Shown: positions 18,400-27,102 of the stretch, piece by piece
Layout of the letters: each line of letters opens with the position of its first letter
Position numbering within the stretch: position 1 is the first letter of the stretch
DNA from: Porticoccus sp002390525
GTDB lineage: Bacteria > Pseudomonadota > Gammaproteobacteria > Pseudomonadales > Porticoccaceae
Reading direction: 5' to 3'
Length of the DNA stretch: 64,000 bases
NCBI GenBank assembly: GCA_943846655.1
Contig: OX044352.1
Location: forward strand, 744,001-808,000
The notes under the pieces: generated by a model
The model's input: only the letters and a program-made list of their open reading frames with translations
The model's database searches: none
What the model was told of the DNA's origin: nothing
Program-made: the position numbers and the translations under genes

Positions 18400-19605
18400 T
18401 TATCTTAATAATTCAGCTATGATTTTTTTTCGACGTAGATCTATTTCTTTCCCAAGCTTTATACCTGAATAGCCTTCTGAAATTAACTCTTTGTTGTTTA
18501 TGAGCATAATTTGGCTTAATACTTGTTTTAACAAAGCACCTCGCCCATGAACTTTATTAGCACCTTTATTCTTTTGGATTATTTGTGCCTCTGCCTCACA
18601 GCAATATATAAATTTTTCTAAATTTTCTACTTTTTTAAAGGCGCCAATACTTTTGAGCATATCCAAAATAATTTGGGGATCTAGATTTTCTAAGCAATGA
18701 TATAAATCTTTGTATCTTATGAAATTTATTGCAACATTTCGGTAACGATTAGGAACCTTTAATCGATCAAAAAGACTATTAATAACTTCAATATCCTTAT
18801 CGGTTGATTTGATGTTTAAAGGAATTGACTGGTTACTCAAATTAATATTGCTAAATAAAACTGCGAACCGAGTGCAGGGGTCTGTATCTAATTTAGCTGC
18901 GTAATTCAAAATTGATAAAGTATGAAATTTTCCATCAATTTTATCTTTTTCTGAAGCGAGATCAAAAACCCTACTAATTTCTGGAAAAATTTTTGTGAGA
19001 GCTTTGCATTTATAAAGTGTTTCAATGTAGGTGCTTGGTGATCTTTCTTTAAGTGCTTTTTCAGTTTCTAGCCAAACCCTCTCTGGACTTAGATATTCAA
19101 GTTCTCCGCTATTTGTGATGTTAGTCATCAAGAACATAGTTTCGTCTGCGATCTTAAATCCAAGATGGTGATAACGAGCAGCAAACCTGGCCACACGAAG
19201 TACTCGCAACGGATCCTCTACAAAGGCACCAGATACATGACGTAATATTTTTTTCGATAGGTCGTCTTGGCCTCCATAGGGATCGATAATTTTTCCATCA
19301 CAATCCTCTGCCATAGCATTTACTGTGAGATCTCTCCGAGAAAGATCTTGTTCTAGTGTTACCTGAGGACCTGTAAAAAACTCAAACCCTTTGTAGCCTA
19401 CGCCAGATTTCCTTTCGGATCGAGCAAGTGCGTATTCATCTTTAGATTCAGGATGAAGAAATACAGGAAAATCAACACCAACCTGAATAAATCCTTTATC
19501 GATTAGCTCTTTTGGCTCTGCGCCAACTACCACCCAATCTTCGTCTGTAAACGGATAATTAATAAGTTTATCACGAACAGCACCACCAACTTTGTATAGC
19601 TTCAT
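18400..19605 (-). CDS. cca: CCA tRNA nucleotidyltransferase with degenerate HD domain
   Basis: A 401-residue protein that adds or repairs the 3' CCA of tRNAs. The head carries GGAVRDKL and the metal-binding DxD in FTDEDWVVVG; RRDLTVNAMAED and DPLRVLRVARFAARY follow. It aligns along its length with bacterial CCA proteins that carry an HD phosphohydrolase domain, but where the family has HDLGKG this protein has SNINLS (about residues 246-251). The HD pair is therefore gone, and phosphodiesterase or phosphatase activity is probably lost while nucleotide addition remains. It is co-directional with the pteridine reductase. Confidence 0.93.
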   Translation of the reverse strand: MKLYKVGGAVRDKLINYPFTDEDWVVVGAEPKELIDKGFIQVGVDFPVFLHPESKDEYALARSERKSGVGYKGFEFFTGPQVTLEQDLSRRDLTVNAMAEDCDGKIIDPYGGQDDLSKKILRHVSGAFVEDPLRVLRVARFAARYHHLGFKIADETMFLMTNITNSGELEYLSPERVWLETEKALKERSPSTYIETLYKCKALTKIFPEISRVFDLASEKDKIDGKFHTLSILNYAAKLDTDPCTRFAVLFSNINLSNQSIPLNIKSTDKDIEVINSLFDRLKVPNRYRNVAINFIRYKDLYHCLENLDPQIILDMLKSIGAFKKVENLEKFIYCCEAEAQIIQKNKGANKVHGRGALLKQVLSQIMLINNKELISEGYSGIKLGKEIDLRRKKIIAELLR

Positions 19606-19755
19606 ACCGAAATTCTCTCAAGGGCTCGAAGTTTAAAAAAACTAATTAGCATATATTAACAGAGAGATAGACGTGAGTATAAAGTCAGTTATTAAATATA
19701 ATTTCTGTGATAAAAAATAATAAAAGCGAAAGAAATGAAAGCATGAGAGATTGAA

Positions 19756-19772
19756 CCCAGCATGTTGCTGGG
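19756..19772 (-). other. Hairpin just after the LexA-controlled small ORF
   Basis: CCCAGCA (19756-19762), loop TGT, TGCTGGG (19766-19772). It begins 4 bases after the stop of the small ORF at 19776-19979 on the minus strand. The T-tract behind it is poor, so it is a possible, imperfect terminator. Its position supports the small ORF being a discrete transcription unit. Confidence 0.5.
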
Positions 19773-19775
19773 GCT

Positions 19776-19979
19776 TCAATTTTCGGTATTTGCAATATAT
19801 GTGAAAAATCTGCTGAGTTGCTCTGGCCCAAGTGTTACAGGATGAGTCTTTTTGCAAAGAAAACCAAGCTTATAATTTCCAGGGTAGTTATATTGTGCTT
19901 GATTAAATAAGTGATACCGCATTAATCGTATTTTTGAGCGAGCCAAAAATACATGTTTATATATATTTTGAATGATCAT
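19776..19979 (-). CDS. Small basic protein under LexA (SOS) control, function unknown
   Basis: An ORF of 67 codons (starts MIIQNIYKHVFLARSK, ends LSRFFTYIANTEN). I do not recognise the protein. It is basic, rich in Tyr, Phe and Lys/Arg, and has no evident membrane segment or signal peptide. Evidence that it is real: a near-perfect LexA box (19991-20010) ends 11 bases upstream of the ATG, an AAGG Shine-Dalgarno lies 8 bases before the ATG, and a hairpin directly follows the stop. It lies between uvrA (upstream, same strand) and cca. Small SOS genes of other bacteria often block cell division or act as toxins; whether this one does is open. The neighbouring uvrA shows no comparable box in its own upstream region. 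Confidence 0.6.
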   Translation of the reverse strand: MIIQNIYKHVFLARSKIRLMRYHLFNQAQYNYPGNYKLGFLCKKTHPVTLGPEQLSRFFTYIANTEN

Positions 19980-19990
19980 AATACATACCT

Positions 19991-20010
19991 TACTGTTTAT
20001 TTATACAGTA
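19991..20010. promoter_or_regulatory. LexA (SOS) box
   Basis: TACTGTTTATTTATACAGTA matches the gammaproteobacterial consensus TACTGTATATATATACAGTA, with both CTGT-N8-ACAG arms and the outer TA pairs exact. It lies between the uvrA stop and the start of the 67-codon ORF. The only gene it can control at promoter distance is that ORF on the minus strand, where TATAAA-like sequence within the box would serve as -10. Confidence 0.85.
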
Positions 20011-20044
20011 TATTATCATATTCGATCACAATAACAATAGTTTG

Positions 20045-22915
20045 TTATATTTGCATTAATATTTTTTTTAAGAAATATCCAGTGTGAGATCCATTAGTAT
20101 TTGCAACTTCTTCTGGTGTGCCAGCGGCAATAATATAGCCTCCACCTTCGCCCCCTTCTGGACCCATATCTACTACCCAGTCAGCTGTTTTTATTACATC
20201 TAAATTATGCTCGATAACAACTATTGTATTTCCATGATCACGCAATCGGTGTAAAACAGTTAATAACTGTTGTATATCGTGAAAATGTAGCCCTGTTGTT
20301 GGTTCATCTAATATATATAGCGTATTTCCTGTATCTCTTTTAGACAGCTCTTTAGATAACTTAACCCTTTGTGCTTCTCCGCCTGATAGGGTTGTTGCAG
20401 CTTGTCCTAATTTTATGTAAGAAAGCCCTACATCAATCAAAGTTTGCAATTTTTTTGCTACAGATGGAACGGGTCTGAAAAATTCTAGAGCATCTTCTAC
20501 TGTTAAATCTAACACTTGAGAAATATTTTTTCCTTTATATGCAACTTCTAATGTTTCACGATTGTAACGCTTGCTTTTGCAGATATCACATGGGACATAT
20601 ACATCTGGAAGAAAATGCATCTCAACTTTAATCAGACCATCTCCCTGGCATGCTTCACAGCGCCCACCTTTAACGTTGAAGCTAAATCTGCCTAGCTTGT
20701 AACCCCTGGAGCGAGCTTCTTGAGTACCTGCAAATAATTCTCTAATCGGTGTAAATATACCTGTATAAGTAGCAGGATTCGATCTAGGTGTCCTACCAAT
20801 TGGACTTTGGTCAATATCAACACACTTATCAAAGCAATCAATCCCTTGTATTGACTTATAGTCTTCAGATTTTTTAGTTGAAGCGTTATTTAGTTCAGTT
20901 GCAGCAATTGGATAAAGAGTCTCATTGATTAAAGTTGATTTCCCAGACCCTGATACTCCAGTAATGCAAGTGAAGAGACCTATGGGTATTTCAAGATTGA
21001 CATTTTTAAGATTATTTCCTTTTGCTCCATTTAATAAAATTTTTTTATCTGTTGCCAGGGTGCGCTTTTTGGGTACAACTATCTCCTTCCTGCCTGATAA
21101 GTAATCTCCCGTGAGAGAACGACTCTCCTTCACAATATCGTCATAACTTCCTTTTGCAACAACTTCTCCGCCATGAATACCTGCCCCAGGACCGATATCT
21201 ACGATATAGTCTGCTCGTCTTATAGCCTCTTCATCATGTTCCACCACAATTACTGTATTACCAATATCTCTTAATCTAGTAAGGGTAGCCAGCAGGCGCT
21301 CATTATCTCTTTGGTGTAAACCGATCGATGGTTCATCAAGGATATACATGACACCAACAAGACCAGCCCCAATTTGACTAGCTAGCCTTATTCGTTGTGC
21401 CTCTCCTCCTGATAGGCTCTCTGCACTTCTGTTGAGGTTTAAGTAATTAAGACCAACATCTACCAAGAAATTTAGGCGATTTCTAATTTCTTTTAAGATT
21501 TTTTCTGCAATTTCTCCTCTACTACCTTCTAGATGTAATTTCTTGTAATAATCTGCAAGATCTCCTACAGGATAACTACCAATTTCAGGAAGAGACTTCC
21601 CATCTATGAAAACATGTCTCGCTGCTTGTTTTAAGCGCGCTCCATTACAGCCAGGGCAATTTTGAATATTTAAATATTTTATAAGATCTTCTCTTGCATG
21701 ATTTGATTCTGTTTCTTTATAGCGCCTTTCCATATTTGGAATAATGCCTTCAAATGTATGACTTCTATAAAAGGTGATACCTTTGTCATTAGTATAGCTG
21801 AACTCTATGATGTCTTTGCCGCTTCCAAAAAGTATTGCTTGTTGGTGGTTTGGCTCAAGGTTTTGAAATGGGGTATCAATATCAAAACCATAGTGGTTGG
21901 ATATTGAAGTAAGCATATTATAATAAAATAGATTTTTCCTATCCCAACTTCTGATAGCTCCTTCAGCAATAGAGGATTCTGGAAATTGTACAATTAAGTC
22001 TATATCGAAAAATTGTTTGACTCCTAAACCGTCACAATCTGGACACGCACCTGAGGGGCTATTAAAAGAGAACATTCTTGGTTCAAGTTCGTCTATACTA
22101 TAATTGCATATAGAGCATGCGAATAAAGCAGAAAAAAGAATTTCTGGTGAATTTTTAGGGTTATTATTGTCCTCTTCCTCTGGTTGAATTATTGGTAATC
22201 CATCCATTGAGCTGACTATTGCCAGACCCTCAGATATATTGATTGCAGTTTCAAAAGATTCTGTAAGCCTTAGTTGTATTTCGGGCTTAACTTTAAAACG
22301 ATCAATTACAATTTCGATAGTATGTTTTTTATTTTTTTCTAGTATAGGTACGTCATCAAGATCTACGATAAGTCCATCTATTCTAGCTCGAATAAAACCT
22401 TGCGCTCGCATATTTTGAAAGATATGTGCGTGCTCACCTTTTCTATCTTTTACAATAGGAGCTAGTAGAATTAATTTTGTATCACGAGGCAGCGCAAGAA
22501 CTTGATCCACCATCTGACTTATAGTCTGAGCTTTTAAGGGTATACCATGCTCTGGGCATTTAGGCTCGCCTGCACGGGCATAGAGTAAACGCAAATAGTC
22601 ATATATTTCTGTAATTGTTCCTACAGTTGAGCGAGGGTTATGTGATGTCGATTTCTGCTGAATCGATATAGCTGGGGATAAACCTTCGATATGATCTACA
22701 TCAGGTTTCTCCATCATCGATAAAAATTGACGGGCATAAGCAGATAAAGATTCAACATAACGTCTTTGCCCCTCTGCATAAAGAGTATCGAAGGCTAAAG
22801 ATGATTTACCTGATCCCGATAAGCCGGTAATTACAATAATTTTATCTCGAGGTAAAATAAGATCTACTGACTTTAGATTATGAGTTTTTGCGCCGTGAAT
22901 AGTGATATTTTTCAT
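20045..22915 (-). CDS. uvrA: Excinuclease ABC subunit A
   Basis: A 956-residue UvrA, the damage-recognition ATPase of nucleotide excision repair. It has two ABC modules with Walker A motifs GLSGSGKSSLAFDTLY (near residue 31) and GVSGSGKSTLINETLY (near 655). Signature LSGGEAQR occurs twice. Zinc sites include CSICN...CPDC and CEACQGDG...CDICKSKRYN. Length is normal (about 940). It is divergent from an MFS gene, with ssb beyond, the arrangement known from Pseudomonas. I found no LexA box in the 215-base upstream gap. Confidence 0.98.
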   Translation of the reverse strand: MKNITIHGAKTHNLKSVDLILPRDKIIVITGLSGSGKSSLAFDTLYAEGQRRYVESLSAYARQFLSMMEKPDVDHIEGLSPAISIQQKSTSHNPRSTVGTITEIYDYLRLLYARAGEPKCPEHGIPLKAQTISQMVDQVLALPRDTKLILLAPIVKDRKGEHAHIFQNMRAQGFIRARIDGLIVDLDDVPILEKNKKHTIEIVIDRFKVKPEIQLRLTESFETAINISEGLAIVSSMDGLPIIQPEEEDNNNPKNSPEILFSALFACSICNYSIDELEPRMFSFNSPSGACPDCDGLGVKQFFDIDLIVQFPESSIAEGAIRSWDRKNLFYYNMLTSISNHYGFDIDTPFQNLEPNHQQAILFGSGKDIIEFSYTNDKGITFYRSHTFEGIIPNMERRYKETESNHAREDLIKYLNIQNCPGCNGARLKQAARHVFIDGKSLPEIGSYPVGDLADYYKKLHLEGSRGEIAEKILKEIRNRLNFLVDVGLNYLNLNRSAESLSGGEAQRIRLASQIGAGLVGVMYILDEPSIGLHQRDNERLLATLTRLRDIGNTVIVVEHDEEAIRRADYIVDIGPGAGIHGGEVVAKGSYDDIVKESRSLTGDYLSGRKEIVVPKKRTLATDKKILLNGAKGNNLKNVNLEIPIGLFTCITGVSGSGKSTLINETLYPIAATELNNASTKKSEDYKSIQGIDCFDKCVDIDQSPIGRTPRSNPATYTGIFTPIRELFAGTQEARSRGYKLGRFSFNVKGGRCEACQGDGLIKVEMHFLPDVYVPCDICKSKRYNRETLEVAYKGKNISQVLDLTVEDALEFFRPVPSVAKKLQTLIDVGLSYIKLGQAATTLSGGEAQRVKLSKELSKRDTGNTLYILDEPTTGLHFHDIQQLLTVLHRLRDHGNTIVVIEHNLDVIKTADWVVDMGPEGGEGGGYIIAAGTPEEVANTNGSHTGYFLKKILMQI

Positions 22916-23065
22916 ACTTTAAGGAAGCCTAAAATTCGACACGCCATGATGATTAAATAATGCTGATAAAGCAAGAGAGATCACATGATTTTAATCGACC
23001 AATGCGATTTTTTTTCAATAGTTAAATTTATATTGATATTAAGATGAGCTTTATTGTTTTAACCA

Positions 23066-23094
23066 TTACATCCATTGATGATGCAAACTATAAT
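23066..23094 (+). promoter_or_regulatory. Sigma-70 promoter of the MFS gene
   Basis: -35 TTACAT (23066-23071), 17-bp spacer, -10 TATAAT (23089-23094). It lies 36 bases upstream of the MFS start. Confidence 0.6.
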
Positions 23095-23130
23095 GTATGT
23101 ATTCTTAGCCTATAAAATACTGAGTAATTG

Positions 23131-24489
23131 ATGAGCCCTCTGGAAAAAAAAAGTCTGTTCGGTTTAGCGTTTCTCTATGCTTTTCGAATGATTGGTTTAT
23201 TTATGTTACTTCCAGTCTTATCTTTATATGCAAAGGAGTATTCAGGAAGTACTATTATTCTTGTTGGCGTTGCTCTAGGAATATATGGTTTAACGCAAGG
23301 TTTATTTCAAATACCCCTGGGTTTTCTATCAGATAGATTTGGTAGAAAACCAATAATTTTTATCGGAATGCTGATTTTTTTCTTAGGCAGCATAATAGCT
23401 GCTACATCAGAAACGATGTGGGGTTTAATTGCTGGACGGGCGCTTCAGGGTGTTGGTGCAGTTGCGAGCACTATAATGGCTTTACTTTCAGACCTCACAA
23501 CTGAGCAGAGTCGAACAAAAGCTATGGCAGTCATTGGTGCTAGCATCGGTGTATCTTTCGCTGTATCTCTTGTTGTAGGACCAATTTTAGCTAATCTCTG
23601 GGGGCTGTCAGGTTTATTTTGGCTAACTGCAGTCCTATCAATTTTAGGGTCATTAATATTATTCTTTTTGGTCCCAACCTCGTCAGTATTGAAGAATAAC
23701 CCAGAATCACAAGCAGTTCCTCAGATGTTTTCTAGACTACTAAAAAATCGAGAACTCTTGCGGCTAAATTTTGGTATTGCAGTATTACATTTTTCTCAGA
23801 TGGCTATCTGGATCTCGGTACCCTTAATTTTGGAGCAAACCTTCAATTTTAATCGCGAAGGTCACTGGGTAATTTATCTAACTATTCTAGGCCTTTCATT
23901 TATCTGCATGCTACCGTTCATATTCATTGCTGAAAAGAAACAAAAAATTAAGTTAGTTTTTATTGGCGCAATACTTCTATTAACACTAGGTGAGATACTT
24001 CTTGGAAGTGGTTTGAATAACCATATAATCTTTTTATTAGGTTTATTTACTTTTTTTATGGCTTTTAATCTACTCGAGGCCACATTACCTTCATTAGTTA
24101 GTAAACTTGCACCCGCCGGGGCCAAGGGTACGGCAATGGGGGTTTACTCGACTAGCCAGTTTTTGGGAGCATTTTTAGGAGGCATATCCGGCGGGATCAT
24201 TGCGCATTATTTTGGATATGCAGGAGTATTTTGGTTAACTGCTTGCCTAACAATTTTATGGGTTATATTTGCAGCAACAATGAAAAAACCACGTCATTTT
24301 AAAACATTAACGGTTCACTTAACCTCTGAAGATATTATAATTCCTGAAGATTATATTTCAGGTGTACCAGGTATATGTGATGTTGTAATTATTGCAGAAC
24401 AACAGCTTGCATACTTTAAGGTAGATATGGATCAATTTTGTCCCGAAAGCATGGAGAAGATTTTGGGAAGAAAAACCTATTTTAGTTAA
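23131..24489 (+). CDS. MFS transporter of the uvrA-ssb interval
   Basis: A major facilitator of 452 residues with 12 predicted membrane segments. The family loop motif after segment 2 is GFLSDRFGRKPIIFIG. A soluble C-terminal extension of about 55 residues (from roughly 397, ending MEKILGRKTYFS) follows the last segment. The substrate is unknown; drug-type efflux is the general expectation. It begins at ATG 23131; a TTG directly in front is a less likely start. The same type of MFS gene sits between uvrA and ssb in Pseudomonas. It is convergent with ssb, 18 bases apart. Confidence 0.88.
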   Translation: MSPLEKKSLFGLAFLYAFRMIGLFMLLPVLSLYAKEYSGSTIILVGVALGIYGLTQGLFQIPLGFLSDRFGRKPIIFIGMLIFFLGSIIAATSETMWGLIAGRALQGVGAVASTIMALLSDLTTEQSRTKAMAVIGASIGVSFAVSLVVGPILANLWGLSGLFWLTAVLSILGSLILFFLVPTSSVLKNNPESQAVPQMFSRLLKNRELLRLNFGIAVLHFSQMAIWISVPLILEQTFNFNREGHWVIYLTILGLSFICMLPFIFIAEKKQKIKLVFIGAILLLTLGEILLGSGLNNHIIFLLGLFTFFMAFNLLEATLPSLVSKLAPAGAKGTAMGVYSTSQFLGAFLGGISGGIIAHYFGYAGVFWLTACLTILWVIFAATMKKPRHFKTLTVHLTSEDIIIPEDYISGVPGICDVVIIAEQQLAYFKVDMDQFCPESMEKILGRKTYFS

Positions 24490-24507
24490 TGAAAAAATGA
24501 TTCTAGC

Positions 24508-24984
24508 CTAAAATGGGATGTCATCGTCAAAGTCGTTAGATCCAGAACCTTGAGTTGCTGTGGTTTCTTTCGAAGCCATTTCAGTATTAGATATTGGTTC
24601 TGCTAAGCCACTGTCTGCGCCTGAGCTCTTGTAGTCTGAAGAGCCAACACGACTATCGAGCATCTGCATTTCACTGGCCACAATCTCAGTTGTATATCGA
24701 TCCTGCCCATCCTGTGCTTGCCACTTGCGAGTTCGCAGAGATCCTTCTATATAAACCTTTGATCCTTTCTTTAAATATTCTGTTGCTATTTCTGCAAGGC
24801 GATTAAAGAAAACTACTCTATGCCACTCGGTCCTTTCTTGTTGTTGACCAGTTTGTTTATCTTTCCATGACTCGCTGGTAGCGATTGCTATATTCGTAAC
24901 AGCATTTCCGTTGGGCATAAATTTCCCTTCTGGGTCTTTACCTAAATTCCCTACTAAAATTACTTTATTTATGCCACGAGCCAT
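24508..24984 (-). CDS. ssb: Single-stranded DNA-binding protein
   Basis: A 158-residue SSB. It has an N-terminal OB fold (MARGINKVILVGNLGKDPE to about residue 110, with TEWHRVVFFNRLAEIA and YIEGSLRTRKW), a disordered Ser/Gly-rich linker and the acidic tip DDDIPF that docks replication and repair partners. It protects single-stranded DNA in replication, recombination and repair. It stands alone on the minus strand between the MFS gene and fabB. Confidence 0.98.
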   Translation of the reverse strand: MARGINKVILVGNLGKDPEGKFMPNGNAVTNIAIATSESWKDKQTGQQQERTEWHRVVFFNRLAEIATEYLKKGSKVYIEGSLRTRKWQAQDGQDRYTTEIVASEMQMLDSRVGSSDYKSSGADSGLAEPISNTEMASKETTATQGSGSNDFDDDIPF

Positions 24985-25116
24985 AATTTACCCCAATTTT
25001 AAAGTTATTAAACTCAATACATAATCTAACAGGTTTGCTGTTCAAATTCTATATCGAGATTGAAGATGCTTTTGATTAAAATAAAACATATTCGTTAATT
25101 ATTAAAATTATGATTA

Positions 25117-26328
25117 TTAATATTTTTTAAAAATTAATGTTGCATTGGTTCCGCCAAATCCAAAACTATTACTCATAACATTCTTCAAATTAGCTTTATC
25201 TAATCGACTATCTAGGATTGGAATATCAATAGCCTCAGGATCCAGATTATCAAGATTTGCGGATGCACAAATGAAATCACTCTCCATCATCAGCAAACAA
25301 TAAATAGCTTCTTGTACTCCAGCCGCTCCAAGACCGTGACCAGATAGTGATTTTGTTGAGCTTATTGGCGGAATTTTATCACCAAACACAGTTTTAATCG
25401 CTGATAATTCTGCGAGATCTCCTACTGGCGTGCTAGTGCCATGTGTATTTATGTAATCAATTTTTTTATCAGACGTTTCCATGGCCATTTTCATTGATCT
25501 AGCCGCCCCTTCACCGGAGGGAGCAACCATATCAAAGCCATCCGATGTAGCTCCATAACCAGTTATTTCCGCATAAATTTTTGCACCTCTAACTATAGCA
25601 TGCTCCAATTCTTCAACCACTAGACACCCTGCACCCACTCCTGGAACAAAACCGTCTCTGTCAGCATCATAGGCTCTGGATGCTATTTCAGGTGTATCAT
25701 TATATTTGCTTGAAAGTGCCCCCATGGCGTCAAACATACCTGCCATTGACCAATGCATATCTTCTGCACCACCAGCAAATACCATATCTTGCTTTCCCAT
25801 CTGTATTAGTTCCATAGCATGACCAATAGAATGCGCACTGGTGGCGCAAGCTGATGAAATTGAGTAGTTTATTCCTTTTATTTTAAATGGTGTCGCTAGG
25901 CATGCAGAAACAGTACTAGCCATTATCTGTGTAACTCTGTAGGGCCCAGCACGCTTTATTCCTCGATCACGCATAACATCGATTGTTTCAGTAAACATTT
26001 CCCCTGAAACACCACCAGACCCCATAACTAGACCTGTTCTAATATTAGATACCTGTTTATCCGACAAACTAGCATCTGCGATTGCTTTTTCCATTGCAAT
26101 ATAACCATAAGAAGCTGATGGCCCCATAAATCTGGAGACTTTTCTATCGATATGCTCCGCTATATCTAAATCTAATTTAGCTGCAACATTACATCGCAAA
26201 CCCATCTCTTTGAACTCTTCTTGGAAAGCTATACCTGATTGGCATTCATAAAGTGACTTGGTAACAGTTTCTTTATCATTACCTAAGCAAGAAACAATAC
26301 CCATTCCAGTAATTACCACTCGTTTCAT
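25117..26328 (-). CDS. fabB: 3-oxoacyl-ACP synthase I
   Basis: A 403-residue beta-ketoacyl-ACP synthase that elongates unsaturated intermediates in the anaerobic route to unsaturated fatty acids. Catalytic Cys lies in SSACATSAHSIG, and the two His in NTHGTSTPVGD and SLSGHGLGAAG. The start MKRVVITGMGIVS at 26328 is preferred over an in-frame ATG 18 bases upstream, because a GGGG Shine-Dalgarno precedes it and FabB proteins begin here. It follows fabA by 81 bases on the same strand, the usual fabAB pair. Confidence 0.97.
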   Translation of the reverse strand: MKRVVITGMGIVSCLGNDKETVTKSLYECQSGIAFQEEFKEMGLRCNVAAKLDLDIAEHIDRKVSRFMGPSASYGYIAMEKAIADASLSDKQVSNIRTGLVMGSGGVSGEMFTETIDVMRDRGIKRAGPYRVTQIMASTVSACLATPFKIKGINYSISSACATSAHSIGHAMELIQMGKQDMVFAGGAEDMHWSMAGMFDAMGALSSKYNDTPEIASRAYDADRDGFVPGVGAGCLVVEELEHAIVRGAKIYAEITGYGATSDGFDMVAPSGEGAARSMKMAMETSDKKIDYINTHGTSTPVGDLAELSAIKTVFGDKIPPISSTKSLSGHGLGAAGVQEAIYCLLMMESDFICASANLDNLDPEAIDIPILDSRLDKANLKNVMSNSFGFGGTNATLIFKKY

Positions 26329-26409
26329 TTTATGCCCCTGAATCATTTAATAATTCGGATATTTCTCTCAGAAATTTGTATATCTTAACCTTAATTATAA
26401 TATAAACAT

Positions 26410-26940
26410 TTAAAAGTTGTCAGTTGAATCAAATAACCCAACACGAAGATCTTTTGCAGAATAAATTTCTCTGCCATCTACGGACACAGTTCCATCCGCT
26501 ATAACCATTTTGAGTTTTCGTTCTACTACTCGTGACACGTCAATTCTATAGGTTACAAGTTTAGCAGAAGGAAGAATTTGTCCTACAAATTTAACTTCAC
26601 CAGAACCAAGAGCTCTACCTCTTCCTTGGTTACCTTTCCATGCTAAGAAAAAACCAGTTAACTGCCACATAGCGTCTAAACCTAAGCAACCCGGCATGAC
26701 AGGGTCTCCTTCAAAATGGCAACCAAAAAACCATAAATCTGATCTTATATCTAACTCAGCGATCATAGTTCCTTTACCGTACTTTCCTTCAGTCGCATGA
26801 ATATGAGTTATTCTATCTACCATCAGCATATTATGACCAGGAAGCTGAGCGTTTCCTTCACCAAAGAGGTTTCCCTTACTACAAGAAATTAACTCGTCAT
26901 AATCATAGGAGTTTTGTGATTGCGGAATAAAAGTTGTCAT
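26410..26940 (-). CDS. fabA: 3-hydroxydecanoyl-ACP dehydratase/isomerase
   Basis: A 176-residue FabA. It dehydrates 3-hydroxydecanoyl-ACP and isomerises trans-2- to cis-3-decenoyl-ACP, the entry to unsaturated fatty acids. The active-site His is in FFGCHFEGDPVMPGCLGLDA, followed by the helix with the catalytic Asp. LPGHNMLMVDRI near the N-terminus and length are typical. It is the first gene of fabA-fabB. No FabR-like palindrome was recognised upstream. Confidence 0.97.
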   Translation of the reverse strand: MTTFIPQSQNSYDYDELISCSKGNLFGEGNAQLPGHNMLMVDRITHIHATEGKYGKGTMIAELDIRSDLWFFGCHFEGDPVMPGCLGLDAMWQLTGFFLAWKGNQGRGRALGSGEVKFVGQILPSAKLVTYRIDVSRVVERKLKMVIADGTVSVDGREIYSAKDLRVGLFDSTDNF

Positions 26941-27102
26941 TGATTGCTTAGCCTTTTTTGTATTACGTTCAATTACCTAAATATTTATCACTAATTAATT
27001 TAGAATTTAATCTGATATACTCTATTAAGTCCAGAAATAGAAAATAGCAGTCTAATCTATTGGTTTTTAAAAATTGAATTCCCCTAAATTTTTTCAAACT
27101 AT

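Noticed and set aside
19642..19857. 71-codon minus-strand ORF overlapping the LexA-controlled ORF
   Set aside because: It runs through the hairpin at 19756-19772, has no ribosome-binding site and is in a different frame from the SOS-linked ORF, which starts close to the box.
22916..23127. Search for a LexA box between uvrA and the MFS gene
   Set aside because: No CTGT-N8-ACAG palindrome is present, so SOS control of uvrA from this gap is not supported.
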